Shown here piece after piece: positions 1 to 7,025 of a stretch of DNA of 39,474 nt. The stretch is from an uncultured Oscillospiraceae bacterium (GTDB lineage Bacteria > Bacillota > Clostridia > Oscillospirales > Oscillospiraceae): assembly GCA_947625965.1 (NCBI GenBank), contig CANQQO010000010.1:1-39474 (forward strand), written 5' to 3'. Made by a program: the position numbers and the translations under genes. The stretch's first letter is position 1; the number at the start of each line of letters is the position of its first letter. The notes under the pieces were generated by a model. The model made no database searches. It saw only the letters and a list, made by a program, of their open reading frames with translations, and was not told the origin of the DNA.

Positions 1-131
1 GTGGTCTTGGGGGGATCGGTCTGCTTGTCGCTGGCCTTGGGGGGATCGGTCTGATCATTGCCGGAAGGGCCGCAGGCGACGAGGCCCAGGACCATGACCG
101 CAGCAAGCAGCAGGGCGATAAGTTTTTTCAT
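1..131 (-). CDS. Lipoprotein, N-terminal part only (probably a solute-binding protein)
   Basis: This is the first 43 codons of a leftward gene that runs off the window. The ATG is at 131-129 with an AGGAGG ribosome site about 6 bases upstream. The product starts with a classic lipoprotein signal: MKK, a hydrophobic stretch, then LVAC with the lipidated cysteine at residue 20. A low-complexity linker follows in which the unit QTDPPK occurs twice; the underlying 20-base DNA repeat is also direct. Such linkers are common between the lipid anchor and the folded domain of clostridial ABC solute-binding proteins. Too little is present to name a family, so the binding-protein role is inference from the signal and linker alone. 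Confidence 0.75.
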   Translation of the reverse strand, partial: MKKLIALLLAAVMVLGLVACGPSGNDQTDPPKASDKQTDPPKT

Positions 132-175
132 TTCATTTCCTCCTTTAGATTTATAGGATGAACCTTTTTTCCTTT

Positions 176-201
176 CCGGCGGCGAAGGCTTCCGCCGCCG
201 G
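176..201 (-). other. Leader hairpin upstream of the lipoprotein gene
   Basis: A perfect 9-base-pair G+C-rich stem (176-184 with 193-201, 8-base loop) lies between the leftward promoter and the ribosome site of the lipoprotein gene. No T tract follows on either strand, so it is more likely an mRNA 5'-end structure than a terminator. Confidence 0.4.
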
Positions 202-210
202 GGTACCTCA

Positions 211-240
211 ATTATAGCCTGGAGCCGGGGGGAATGGCAA
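211..240 (-). promoter_or_regulatory. Sigma-A promoter for the leftward lipoprotein gene
   Basis: Read on the minus strand, the -35 is TTGCCA (240-235) and the -10 is a perfect TATAAT (216-211), with an 18-base spacer. Transcription would start near 204 and read through the leader hairpin into the lipoprotein gene. The interval 241-388 between this promoter and the next one holds no convincing gene. Confidence 0.65.
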
Positions 241-388
241 TGCAATAAGTTGCTGTATATTTTATATATCCTGCTTTTTTCGGCAAGTTATCTATAGAGG
301 GGGGCGGTGAGGCGGGACGTTATGGACATTTTGCGTAATTGTTGACCGGTTTTCAACGCGGGCGGGAGGCGGTTTTTCCAAATTCACC

Positions 389-417
389 TTGACATTTTGC
401 CGAGCTGTTGGTAATAT
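389..417 (+). promoter_or_regulatory. Sigma-A promoter for the AraC/radical-SAM operon
   Basis: TTGACA (389-394) and TAATAT (412-417) are separated by exactly 17 bases. The start site would fall near 424, giving a leader of about 95 bases before the AraC-family gene. No riboswitch-like structure was recognised in the leader. Confidence 0.7.
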
Positions 418-517
418 TAGTTTATCCATTTGGCCGGGCGGGGAAATATTCCATTTTTTGTGAAAGCAATATGTGTAAAGCACTTGCGAGTAGTTGCACA
501 AAATGAGGGGGAGCGTT

Positions 518-1372
518 ATGGGCATCCAGAGGTATGACATCGATTATCCGGAGGAGGGGCAGGATTTTCGGCTCCTGTACATCTCCCACAGCAAGTGCGA
601 AAACGACTGGCACAGCCTGCTCCACTCCCACTACTGCGCCGAGATCTTCTATGTCTTGAACGGGAAGGGCTTCTTCCGGATGGAATCCCAGGATTTGCCC
701 CTCCACCCCGGCGATCTGGTGGTGGTCAATCCCTACACGATGCACACGGAGCTGTCCTTTGCCAGCAATCCCCTGGAATACATCGTGATGGGCATCGAGG
801 GGGTGCGGTTCCAGACCGACGGCGGCATGGCCCAGCGGCTCCTCCACCTCCAGGGCCAGACCCGGGAGCCGGACTACCGGTTTTATCCCGAGGCCATTCT
901 CCGGGAGTGCGAGGAGCGGCAGGAGAACTATCTGGAGGTATGCGCCGGCCTGGCGCGGGTCTTCCTGATCCTGCTCCGCCGCCGCATCGCACAGCGGAGC
1001 CTGGTCCTGGACGAGACTAGGAGCAGCCTGGAGTGCGCCCGGGTCAAGCAGTATATGGACGAGCATTTCCAGGAGAACATCACCCTGGACACCTTGGCGG
1101 AGATCTCCCACATGAGCAAGCACTACCTGGCCCACGCTTTCAATAAGGAGATCGGCTGTAGCCCCATCAGCTATCTTTTGGCCCATCGGATCGCGGAGAG
1201 CAAGCATCTGCTGGAAAACTCGGACTATTCCGTGAGCCAGATCAGCGCCATCACCGGCTTTTCCAGCCCCTGCTATTTCAGCCAGCGGTTCAAGAAACTG
1301 GTGGGCAAAACGCCGCTGGAATATCGCCAGGCGGTGCATACCCATCCGGCGGACATTCCGTCCAAGGTGTGA
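518..1372 (+). CDS. AraC-family transcriptional regulator
   Basis: A 284-residue regulator with the usual two-part AraC layout. The N-terminal third is a cupin-like sensor domain: the HSHYCAEIFYVLNG segment and the later HPGDLVVVNPYTMH segment are typical of the sugar-sensing arabinose-binding fold. The last 100 residues hold two helix-turn-helix motifs (around LDTLAEISHMSKHYL and VSQISAITGFSSPCYFSQRFK) ending in the family hallmark region. ATG 518 was chosen because GAGGGGGAG lies just upstream; the in-frame TTG and ATG at 494 and 503 lack a site. Its stop is one base from the next start, so it is co-transcribed with the radical-SAM gene and probably regulates this locus in response to a sugar. 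The ligand is unknown. Confidence 0.9.
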   Translation: MGIQRYDIDYPEEGQDFRLLYISHSKCENDWHSLLHSHYCAEIFYVLNGKGFFRMESQDLPLHPGDLVVVNPYTMHTELSFASNPLEYIVMGIEGVRFQTDGGMAQRLLHLQGQTREPDYRFYPEAILRECEERQENYLEVCAGLARVFLILLRRRIAQRSLVLDETRSSLECARVKQYMDEHFQENITLDTLAEISHMSKHYLAHAFNKEIGCSPISYLLAHRIAESKHLLENSDYSVSQISAITGFSSPCYFSQRFKKLVGKTPLEYRQAVHTHPADIPSKV

Positions 1373-1373
1373 G

Positions 1374-2513
1374 ATGCGGGCGGTCACGGTGCTGGTGAAG
1401 CCCGCCTCGTCCGCCTGCGGGATGCGGTGCGCCTACTGCTTCTACCGGGACGAGGCTGCCCACCGGAGGGTCCCCAACCGGGGCGTGATGTCCCCGGAGG
1501 TGCTGGAACGGACGGTGGCGGCCGCAATGACCGCCGCGGAGGAGCGCTGCACCTTCCTGTTCCAGGGCGGCGAACCCACCCTGGCGGGGTTGGATTTTTA
1601 CCGGGATTTCCTCAGGCTGGAGGAGCGATACGCCAAGCCCGGTCTGCGGGTGTATCACAGCCTGCAAACCAGCGGCCTGGGCCTGGACGAGAACTGGGCC
1701 CGCTTCCTGGCGGAGCACCGCTTTCTGACCGGGCTTTCCCTGGACGGCCCGGCCCGGCTCCACGACGGCTTCCGGCTGGACGCCGAGGGCCGGGGCACTT
1801 TTCAGCGCGTCATGAAGGCGGCGGGACTTCTGCGGCGGTATGGCGCGGAATTCAATATTCTGTGCGTGGTCACGGGCCAGGTCGCCCGCCAGCCGGAGCA
1901 GGTATACCGCTTCTTCACCGGCCAGGGTTTTCGCCGCCTGCAATTTATCCCCTGCCTGGAGCCCCTGGGCAGTCGGCCGGGCGGCCAGAAATACAGCCTG
2001 CCGCCCGGGGACTACGGCGATTTTCTGATCCGGGTATTCGATCTGTGGTTTCATGACCTGCTGGGGGGAAGCTATGTCAGCGTCCGCCATCTGGACAACT
2101 GGATCGGCATCCTGCTGGGCCTGCCGCCGGAGGCCTGCAATATGACGGGCCGCTGCGCCGTGAGCTTCACCGTGGAGAGCGACGGCGAGGTGTACCCCTG
2201 CGACTTTTACGCCCTGGACGAATGGCGGCTGGGCAGCGTCATGACCGGCTCCCTGGAGGAGATGGCCCGAAGCCAAACCGCCAGGCAGTTTGTGGAGGCG
2301 TCCCGGCCGGCGCCGGAGGACTGCCGCGCCTGCCGGTATTTCCCCCTGTGCCGGAACGGCTGCCGCCGGGACCGGGTCTGCCCCCAGGAGGGCGGACCGG
2401 GGAAGACCTTCCTCTGCCCCGCCTACCGGCGGTTTTTCTCCCGGCGGGAGGACCAGCTCCTTCAAGCGGCCCGGATCATCGGCGCCCGGCGGTCCGGGCG
2501 GCTGGAACCGTAG
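1374..2513 (+). CDS. Radical SAM/SPASM protein, anaerobic sulfatase-maturating enzyme homologue
   Basis: A 379-residue radical-SAM enzyme. The CX3CX2C cluster motif is C15-C19-C22 in CGMRCAYC. The C-terminal half has the cysteine-rich SPASM segments CNMTGRCAV, YPCDFYALDEWRLG and CRACRYFPLCRNGC. In characterised anaerobic sulfatase maturases this layout oxidises an active-site Cys or Ser of a sulfatase to formylglycine, using S-adenosylmethionine and three [4Fe-4S] clusters; the Asp in CDFY corresponds to the proposed catalytic base. No sulfatase gene lies in the window, so the substrate must be encoded elsewhere or the enzyme modifies another peptide. It follows the AraC gene by one base, which suggests translational coupling. 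The anSME assignment is strong at family level. Confidence 0.85.
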   Translation: MRAVTVLVKPASSACGMRCAYCFYRDEAAHRRVPNRGVMSPEVLERTVAAAMTAAEERCTFLFQGGEPTLAGLDFYRDFLRLEERYAKPGLRVYHSLQTSGLGLDENWARFLAEHRFLTGLSLDGPARLHDGFRLDAEGRGTFQRVMKAAGLLRRYGAEFNILCVVTGQVARQPEQVYRFFTGQGFRRLQFIPCLEPLGSRPGGQKYSLPPGDYGDFLIRVFDLWFHDLLGGSYVSVRHLDNWIGILLGLPPEACNMTGRCAVSFTVESDGEVYPCDFYALDEWRLGSVMTGSLEEMARSQTARQFVEASRPAPEDCRACRYFPLCRNGCRRDRVCPQEGGPGKTFLCPAYRRFFSRREDQLLQAARIIGARRSGRLEP

Positions 2514-2735
2514 GGGCGCGATCTACGGCTGCCGGCGGCGCGTTTCCTTATTGCTTTCCATACTTTCCAAAAAGCTGCGGGAATATACAATGGCTCCCCC
2601 GCGTTTTTTGGCCCGTCTGCCCCGCGATCCGGCGGGGCCGCCGCACCGTCCGGACCTTGCGGCGTCGCTGGGATCAAACCGCCCTCCGACATTCCCTTGC
2701 CGGTCCGGCGGATATCATTTTAGGAGGCATTTTTT

Positions 2736-3860
2736 ATGTGCAAGCCATATCTACCCCCCGACGCGCCCTTCCTGGCGCGGGTCCTGGACGCCTATTCCTT
2801 CCCCGCCACCCTGGTGGGGGCGGTACGCTACGGCCAGGGACACATCAACGACACCTACTGCGTCCTTTGCCAGGGGCAGGAGGGCGACTGCGTGCGCTTC
2901 ATCCTCCAGGGGATCAATTCCGCAGTCTTTCCCGACCCGGAGGCCCTGATGGAGAATTTCTGCGGGGTCACCTCCTTCCTGCGGAGGAAGATCCTCGCCA
3001 TGGGCGGCGACCCCCTGCGGGAGACGCTGAGCGTTGTGCCCACGAGGACCGGCGAGAAATGTTACCGGGATCCCGGGGGCAATCTCTGGCGGCTGATGCC
3101 CTTCGTGGAGGGCACGGACTGCTTCCAGTCCGCCACCCCGGCGCTGTTCGAGGCGTCGGCCCGGGCCTTCGGGCGCTTTCAGTATCTGCTCCGGGACTAC
3201 CCCGCCCAGACCCTCCACGAGACCATCCCGGATTTTCACAACACGGAGGCCCGCTTCGCCAAATTTGAAGCGGCCCTGGCGGCGGACCCTTTGGGGCGGG
3301 CGGCGCAGACCCAGGAGGAAATTCAATTCGTCCTGGACCGGAAAGGGGACTGCTCCGTGGCCCTGCGGGCCCAGCGGGAGGGGAAGCTCCCCCTGCGGGT
3401 GACCCACAACGACACCAAGCTGAACAACATCCTCATCGACCGGAAGACCGGGGAGGGGATCTGCGTCATTGACCTGGACACCACGATGCCCGGCCTCTCC
3501 ATCAACGATTTCGGAGACTCCATCCGCTTCGGCGCAAATCACTGTGCGGAGGACGAGCGGGACCTGTCCAAGGTCCACTTCGACCTGGAGCTCTTCGAGG
3601 TCTACACCCGAGGCTTCCTGGAGGGGGCGGGCGGCACCCTGACCCCGGGAGAGCTGGAATACCTGCCCTGGGGCGCCAGACTTATGACGCTGGAGTGCGG
3701 CATCCGGTTCCTGACGGACTACCTGGAGGGGGACCACTATTTCCGCATCCACTGTGCAGATCAGAATTTGTACCGCTGCCGGACCCAGTTCAAGCTGGTC
3801 CGGGACATGGAGGAGCGCTTCGACGCCATGGGCGCCATCGTGGCAAAATACGCGGGATAG
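2736..3860 (+). CDS. Phosphotransferase of the APH fold, N-acetylhexosamine 1-kinase (NahK)-like
   Basis: A 374-residue kinase of the aminoglycoside-phosphotransferase/choline-kinase fold. The N-terminal GHINDTY segment, the catalytic loop THNDTKLNN (Asp226) and the metal-binding IDLDTTMPGL (Asp246, Asp248) match bifidobacterial N-acetylhexosamine 1-kinases, which phosphorylate GalNAc or GlcNAc at C1 in the galacto/lacto-N-biose pathway. A TAGGAGG site lies 8 bases before the ATG. A 222-base gap separates it from the radical-SAM gene, with no clear promoter or terminator. A sulfatase-maturase and a hexosamine kinase together suggest use of sulfated host glycans such as mucin; that is inference. 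Substrate specificity cannot be read from the sequence. Confidence 0.8.
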   Translation: MCKPYLPPDAPFLARVLDAYSFPATLVGAVRYGQGHINDTYCVLCQGQEGDCVRFILQGINSAVFPDPEALMENFCGVTSFLRRKILAMGGDPLRETLSVVPTRTGEKCYRDPGGNLWRLMPFVEGTDCFQSATPALFEASARAFGRFQYLLRDYPAQTLHETIPDFHNTEARFAKFEAALAADPLGRAAQTQEEIQFVLDRKGDCSVALRAQREGKLPLRVTHNDTKLNNILIDRKTGEGICVIDLDTTMPGLSINDFGDSIRFGANHCAEDERDLSKVHFDLELFEVYTRGFLEGAGGTLTPGELEYLPWGARLMTLECGIRFLTDYLEGDHYFRIHCADQNLYRCRTQFKLVRDMEERFDAMGAIVAKYAG

Positions 3861-3892
3861 AACCAATTCCAAGAAAAGAAAGCGGGACCCAT

Positions 3893-4474
3893 ATGGAAAG
3901 ATCACCCGGTAAGCGCAAGCCGCTGGCAAAGCTGTTTTTCACCATGCTGTACATCAGCGCCTTTACCTTTGGCGGCGGCTTCGTCATTATTACCTTTATG
4001 AAGCGAAAATTTGTGGACGAGTTCCACTGGATCGACGAGCAGGAGATGCTGGACATGACGGCCCTGGCCCAGTCCTCCCCGGGGGCCATCGCCGTGAACG
4101 CCGCCATTCTGGTCGGCTATCATGTGGCCGGATTCGCGGGCATGGTCGCGGCCGTCCTGGGCACCATCATTCCGCCTGTGGCGATTTTGTCCTTGATCTC
4201 CCTGGGCTACTCGGCCTTCGCCTCCAACCGGTATGTGGCCCTGACCCTGCGAGGGATGCAGGCGGGGGTGGCGGCGGTCATTCTGGACGTGGTGTGCAGC
4301 CTTGGCGCCAACGTGCTGAAGACGAAGTCCCCTGTCCACCTGACCGTCATGGTTGCCGCCTTCCTGGCGACCTTCTGTTTCGGCGTCAACGTCGTCTATA
4401 TCATCCTGGCGGCGGGCCTGGTGGGGGTCGTCCTGGCGATGTATCACAGGAAACGGGAGGGGACGGAAGAATGA
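3893..4474 (+). CDS. ChrA-family (CHR) transporter, half-size subunit 1
   Basis: A 193-residue membrane protein of the chromate ion transporter family, in the short form with one CHR domain. The domain begins with ISAFTFGGGFVIITFMK and has the signature AQSSPGAIAVNAAILVGY; about six hydrophobic segments follow. Short CHR proteins occur as adjacent pairs that work as a heterodimer, and the next gene is the partner. Characterised CHR members export chromate in exchange for sulfate or protons; in gut anaerobes the true substrate is usually unknown. The gene starts 32 bases after the kinase gene and is probably in the same transcript. A link to sulfate released from glycans is possible but unproven. 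Confidence 0.85.
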   Translation: MERSPGKRKPLAKLFFTMLYISAFTFGGGFVIITFMKRKFVDEFHWIDEQEMLDMTALAQSSPGAIAVNAAILVGYHVAGFAGMVAAVLGTIIPPVAILSLISLGYSAFASNRYVALTLRGMQAGVAAVILDVVCSLGANVLKTKSPVHLTVMVAAFLATFCFGVNVVYIILAAGLVGVVLAMYHRKREGTEE

Positions 4475-5031
4475 TCTATTGGCAGCTCTTCTGGAGCTTT
4501 TTGCAGATCGGCCTGTTTTCCATCGGCGGCGGCTACGCGGCCATGCCCCTCATCCAGGCCCAGGTCGTGGAGCGGTACGCCTGGCTGTCGATGAATGAAT
4601 TCGTGGATCTGATCACCATTGCCGAAATGACGCCCGGCCCCATCGCGGTCAACTCGGCGACCTTTGTGGGCCTTCGGATCGCCGGATTCGGCGGGGCGGT
4701 CATTGCCACCGTTGGCTGCATCACGCCATCCCTCCTTTTGGTGTCCCTGCTGTCCTATGTCTACAGGAGGTACAAGGACCTGCGGGTATTGCAGAGCGTC
4801 CTGTCCAGCCTGCGGCCCGCGGTGGTGGCGCTGATCGCCTCCGCCGGTCTGAGCATCCTGCTCAAGGTCCTTTTCAACGGCCAGGCCATGGCCCTGTCCT
4901 CGGTGGATTGGGTGGGCGCGGGCCTGTTCGCGGCGGCGCTGGCGGTGTTGCGCCGGTTCAAATGGAATCCCATTCTTGTCATGGCCCTGTGCGGCGCGGC
5001 GGGCTTGGTCATCGGGGTCCTGATGGGGTAG
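4471..5031 (+). CDS. ChrA-family (CHR) transporter, half-size subunit 2
   Basis: A 186-residue partner of the preceding gene, overlapping it by four bases (ATGA), so translation is coupled. It repeats the CHR layout: FSIGGGYAAMPLIQ near the N-terminus, then the signature AEMTPGPIAVNSATFVG and several hydrophobic helices. The two subunits are related but clearly diverged, as in other short-chain CHR pairs with antiparallel membrane topology. Substrate is not determined by the sequence. No strong terminator follows directly; a small hairpin lies at 5039-5054 and a large inverted repeat at 5131-5167. Confidence 0.85.
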   Translation: MIYWQLFWSFLQIGLFSIGGGYAAMPLIQAQVVERYAWLSMNEFVDLITIAEMTPGPIAVNSATFVGLRIAGFGGAVIATVGCITPSLLLVSLLSYVYRRYKDLRVLQSVLSSLRPAVVALIASAGLSILLKVLFNGQAMALSSVDWVGAGLFAAALAVLRRFKWNPILVMALCGAAGLVIGVLMG

Positions 5032-5345
5032 CGGAACGGTCCCTTTGCAGGGACGGGGATGCCGGCGCCGTCTTACAGAAGCGGCTCCGAAGGCGCGCGC
5101 CCGCCGGCGGACCCATCCTGGTGTTATATTTGCCCCCAAACGTCCACGGCTGCGACGTTTGGGGGCATTTCAGCTTGTCCAATGGCCTCTCCGAGTTCGC
5201 CGTCGCAGACCGCCCCTCCGGTTTTTCTCCGAGGCGGATACGAGCCCGCTTTGTCACAGGATCGAGGCGCAGCATCGCGGCGAAAAAGGTCCTATCTTGT
5301 CCAAATACCACAAAATGCGTCCCGTGGCTTTGTAGCAAGTGCCAA
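5032..5345. other. Intergenic region between the ChrA pair and the catabolic operon
   Basis: No gene was recognised here. It holds a small perfect hairpin at 5039-5054 (GTCCCT, loop TTGC, AGGGAC) without a T tract, the 14-base-pair inverted repeat listed separately, and unassigned sequence up to the promoter at 5346. Confidence 0.5.
5131..5170. terminator. 14-base-pair perfect inverted repeat, probable terminator
   Basis: Positions 5131-5144 and 5154-5167 are perfectly complementary (TGCCCCCAAACGTC in the left arm) around a 9-base loop, followed by TTT. It lies 100 bases past the ChrA genes and about 180 before the next promoter, as expected for a terminator separating the two operons. The T tract is short, so another role cannot be excluded. 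Confidence 0.6.
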
Positions 5346-5374
5346 TTGACAGCGGGACAAATAAGGAGTATACT
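5346..5374 (+). promoter_or_regulatory. Consensus sigma-A promoter of the catabolic operon
   Basis: A perfect TTGACA (5346-5351) and TATACT (5369-5374) are separated by 17 bases. The predicted start site, near 5381, is directly before the operator at 5385-5403. A strong promoter with an overlapping downstream dyad suggests a repressed, inducible operon. Confidence 0.85.
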
Positions 5375-5384
5375 GTAGGCACAG

Positions 5385-5403
5385 TTGTAATACAATCATA
5401 CAA
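5385..5403. promoter_or_regulatory. Operator-like dyad, site 1 (GntR/FadR-type)
   Basis: TTGTAATACAATCATACAA. The first 11 bases are a perfect palindrome (TTGTA-A-TACAA) and fit the TNGTNNNACNA pattern bound by many FadR-subfamily GntR repressors. The arm TACAA recurs at the right end. Its reverse complement agrees at 15 of 19 positions, including a run of ten, with the dyad at 11748-11766. The likely ligand is the GntR protein encoded at 21583-22248. Confidence 0.6.
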
Positions 5404-5421
5404 TAATACGGGGTGAGAGCC

Positions 5422-5931
5422 ATGACACAGACAGATCTGGAATTGGTTGACCGCCTGGCGGTAGGGGTCCATGCCCTTCGCCGGTGCGGGTATGTGTACG
5501 GAGAAAACGTGTTCGTCTCAAAGGGGACGCCCTTGGGACTGGCGGTGGCTGTCGAGGCCAAGACCTTCGGCGCCGCCCGGGTGGCCGTGGGCTGCCAGAC
5601 GGCGGAGGAGCAGATGCTCACCTCCTCCCTGGGCCTGGAACCCTGGGTCCGGGAGCGGGAGTCCGAGACGGAGCTGCTGCACCGGCTGACTGACGACCGG
5701 GGCTTTGCCTTCGCTTTTGAGACCTCCGGCACCGAGGCGGGATACGCCGCCATTCTGGCGCTGGTGAAGCGGGGCGCTGTGGTGGGAGTGCTGACGGAGC
5801 TGCCTCAGCCCTATTCCTTCTTCGTCAAGACCGCCATCCGCAGTCAGATTCGTTTTATAGGCGTCCACAGCTTCGATGAGGCGGACAAGCGCTTGGCCCA
5901 GTCGGTGCTGAGCAAAATGAAAAAGGGGTGA
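5422..5931 (+). CDS. Orphan Rossmann domain of a zinc-type (MDR) dehydrogenase
   Basis: A 169-residue protein that resembles only the nucleotide-binding half of medium-chain dehydrogenases: it starts where such enzymes have a 'PLAVAVHALRR'-like helix (here DRLAVGVHALRRCG) and ends like their C-terminus, with FAFETSGTEAGY in between. The catalytic GroES-like domain and all zinc ligands are absent, and the dinucleotide loop GXGXXG has become SKGTPLG, so NAD binding is doubtful. It is nonetheless a clean open frame, first in the operon, with its own ATG 5422, and it is followed after 5 bases by a full-length dehydrogenase. It could be a decayed paralogue, a regulatory subunit, or a partner of that enzyme. 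The domain assignment is fairly sure, the function is not. Confidence 0.6.
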   Translation: MTQTDLELVDRLAVGVHALRRCGYVYGENVFVSKGTPLGLAVAVEAKTFGAARVAVGCQTAEEQMLTSSLGLEPWVRERESETELLHRLTDDRGFAFAFETSGTEAGYAAILALVKRGAVVGVLTELPQPYSFFVKTAIRSQIRFIGVHSFDEADKRLAQSVLSKMKKG

Positions 5932-5936
5932 ACGCT

Positions 5937-7010
5937 ATGGATAAAATGCTTGGATTCTTTGTCACCGGCCCCGGCGAGGGCGGCGTTCGCATGGGACCGA
6001 TCCCCAAGCCCGGCATCGGGCAGGCGTTGATCCGGCTGGAATACGCCGGTATCTGCGGCGGGGACCCGGCCATCTTCGCCCACAACAACTACGGCGGCAC
6101 CCCCGAGGACCCCCGCGTCACCGGCCATGAATTTTACGGCCGGGTGGTGGCCATCAACAACCCGGAGGGCCGTCCCTGCCGGGTCAAGGTGGGGGACATG
6201 GTGGTGGGCCCCCAGGACGCCCCCTGCGGCATCTGCGACCAGTGCCTGGCGGGCCGGCCCAGCATCTGCTCCGGCCAGTACGGCGCCCGCCGCCGGCCCA
6301 GCGGCTGCTTTGCGGAATATTTTGAGCGGGACTTTGACCGGTTATTTCCCATCGCGCCGGGGGTGGATCCCCTGGTGGCGGCCATTGCCGAGCCTCTGGC
6401 GGTGGCGGTGTTTGACGTTCGGTTCAGCCGGGTGGGCATGGGCGACCATGTGCTGATCATCGGCGCCGGCGCAATCGGGATCCTCATCGGCCTGCTGGCC
6501 CGGCACAACGGCGCCTCCCAGGTGGTGTTTGCCGAGCTGAGTCAGCACCGGCTGGATCTGATGGCCTCCATGGGCTTCGGCACCCTCCACTCCGCCAAGG
6601 ACGACGTGGCGGCGGAGGCTCACCGGCTCACCGGCGGCGCGGGAATGGATTACGTCTTTGAGACTTCCGGCTCCCAGCCGGGATGGGACACCTCCCTGGC
6701 GGCTGTGCGGCACGGCGGCACGGTGGTGCCGGTGGGACTGCCCTATGTGGACCGGAAGGTGGACTTCGGAACGATTTACCGCAAGGAGATCGACTTGCTC
6801 TCCGTGAATATGCACCAGGCTGGGGACTTTGCCAAGGGCGTGGACCTGATCAACAGCGGCGTCCTCAATGACGACTTCCGCCGTCTGGTGACGAGCGTTT
6901 GGCCCCTGGAAAAGGCAAAAGAGGCCCTGGACGCCTCTGTGGACAAGTCCGGCCGGGACATCAAGATCCTTTTGAAGCCGGGCCTGGATGAGCAGATCGT
7001 GTTTGATTGA
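5937..7010 (+). CDS. Zinc-dependent alcohol/polyol dehydrogenase (MDR family)
   Basis: A 357-residue medium-chain dehydrogenase like threonine and sorbitol dehydrogenases. Catalytic zinc ligands are Cys40 (ICGGD) and His64-Glu65 (TGHEFYG). The structural zinc site is Cys97, Cys100, Cys103, Cys111. The Rossmann loop is GAGAIG. The residue after Cys40 that usually relays a proton (Ser/Thr in CXS/TD) is glycine, a small oddity. It should oxidise a secondary alcohol or 2-hydroxy group with NAD(P). ATG 5937 was chosen because AAAGGGGTG lies upstream; it is 5 bases after the orphan domain gene. The substrate is presumably an intermediate of the organic-acid route encoded downstream. Confidence 0.85.
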   Translation: MDKMLGFFVTGPGEGGVRMGPIPKPGIGQALIRLEYAGICGGDPAIFAHNNYGGTPEDPRVTGHEFYGRVVAINNPEGRPCRVKVGDMVVGPQDAPCGICDQCLAGRPSICSGQYGARRRPSGCFAEYFERDFDRLFPIAPGVDPLVAAIAEPLAVAVFDVRFSRVGMGDHVLIIGAGAIGILIGLLARHNGASQVVFAELSQHRLDLMASMGFGTLHSAKDDVAAEAHRLTGGAGMDYVFETSGSQPGWDTSLAAVRHGGTVVPVGLPYVDRKVDFGTIYRKEIDLLSVNMHQAGDFAKGVDLINSGVLNDDFRRLVTSVWPLEKAKEALDASVDKSGRDIKILLKPGLDEQIVFD

Positions 7011-7025
7011 CGGGAGGTGGACGCC

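Noticed and set aside
2633-2650. Hairpin CCCCGC-GATCCG-GCGGGG as a terminator between the radical-SAM and kinase genes
   Set aside because: The stem is short and G+C-only and no T tract follows on either strand.
2222-3268. Plus-strand frame spanning the gap between the radical-SAM and kinase genes
   Set aside because: It overlaps two well-supported genes in another frame and its composition (Gly/Arg/Pro-rich) is that of a shadow.
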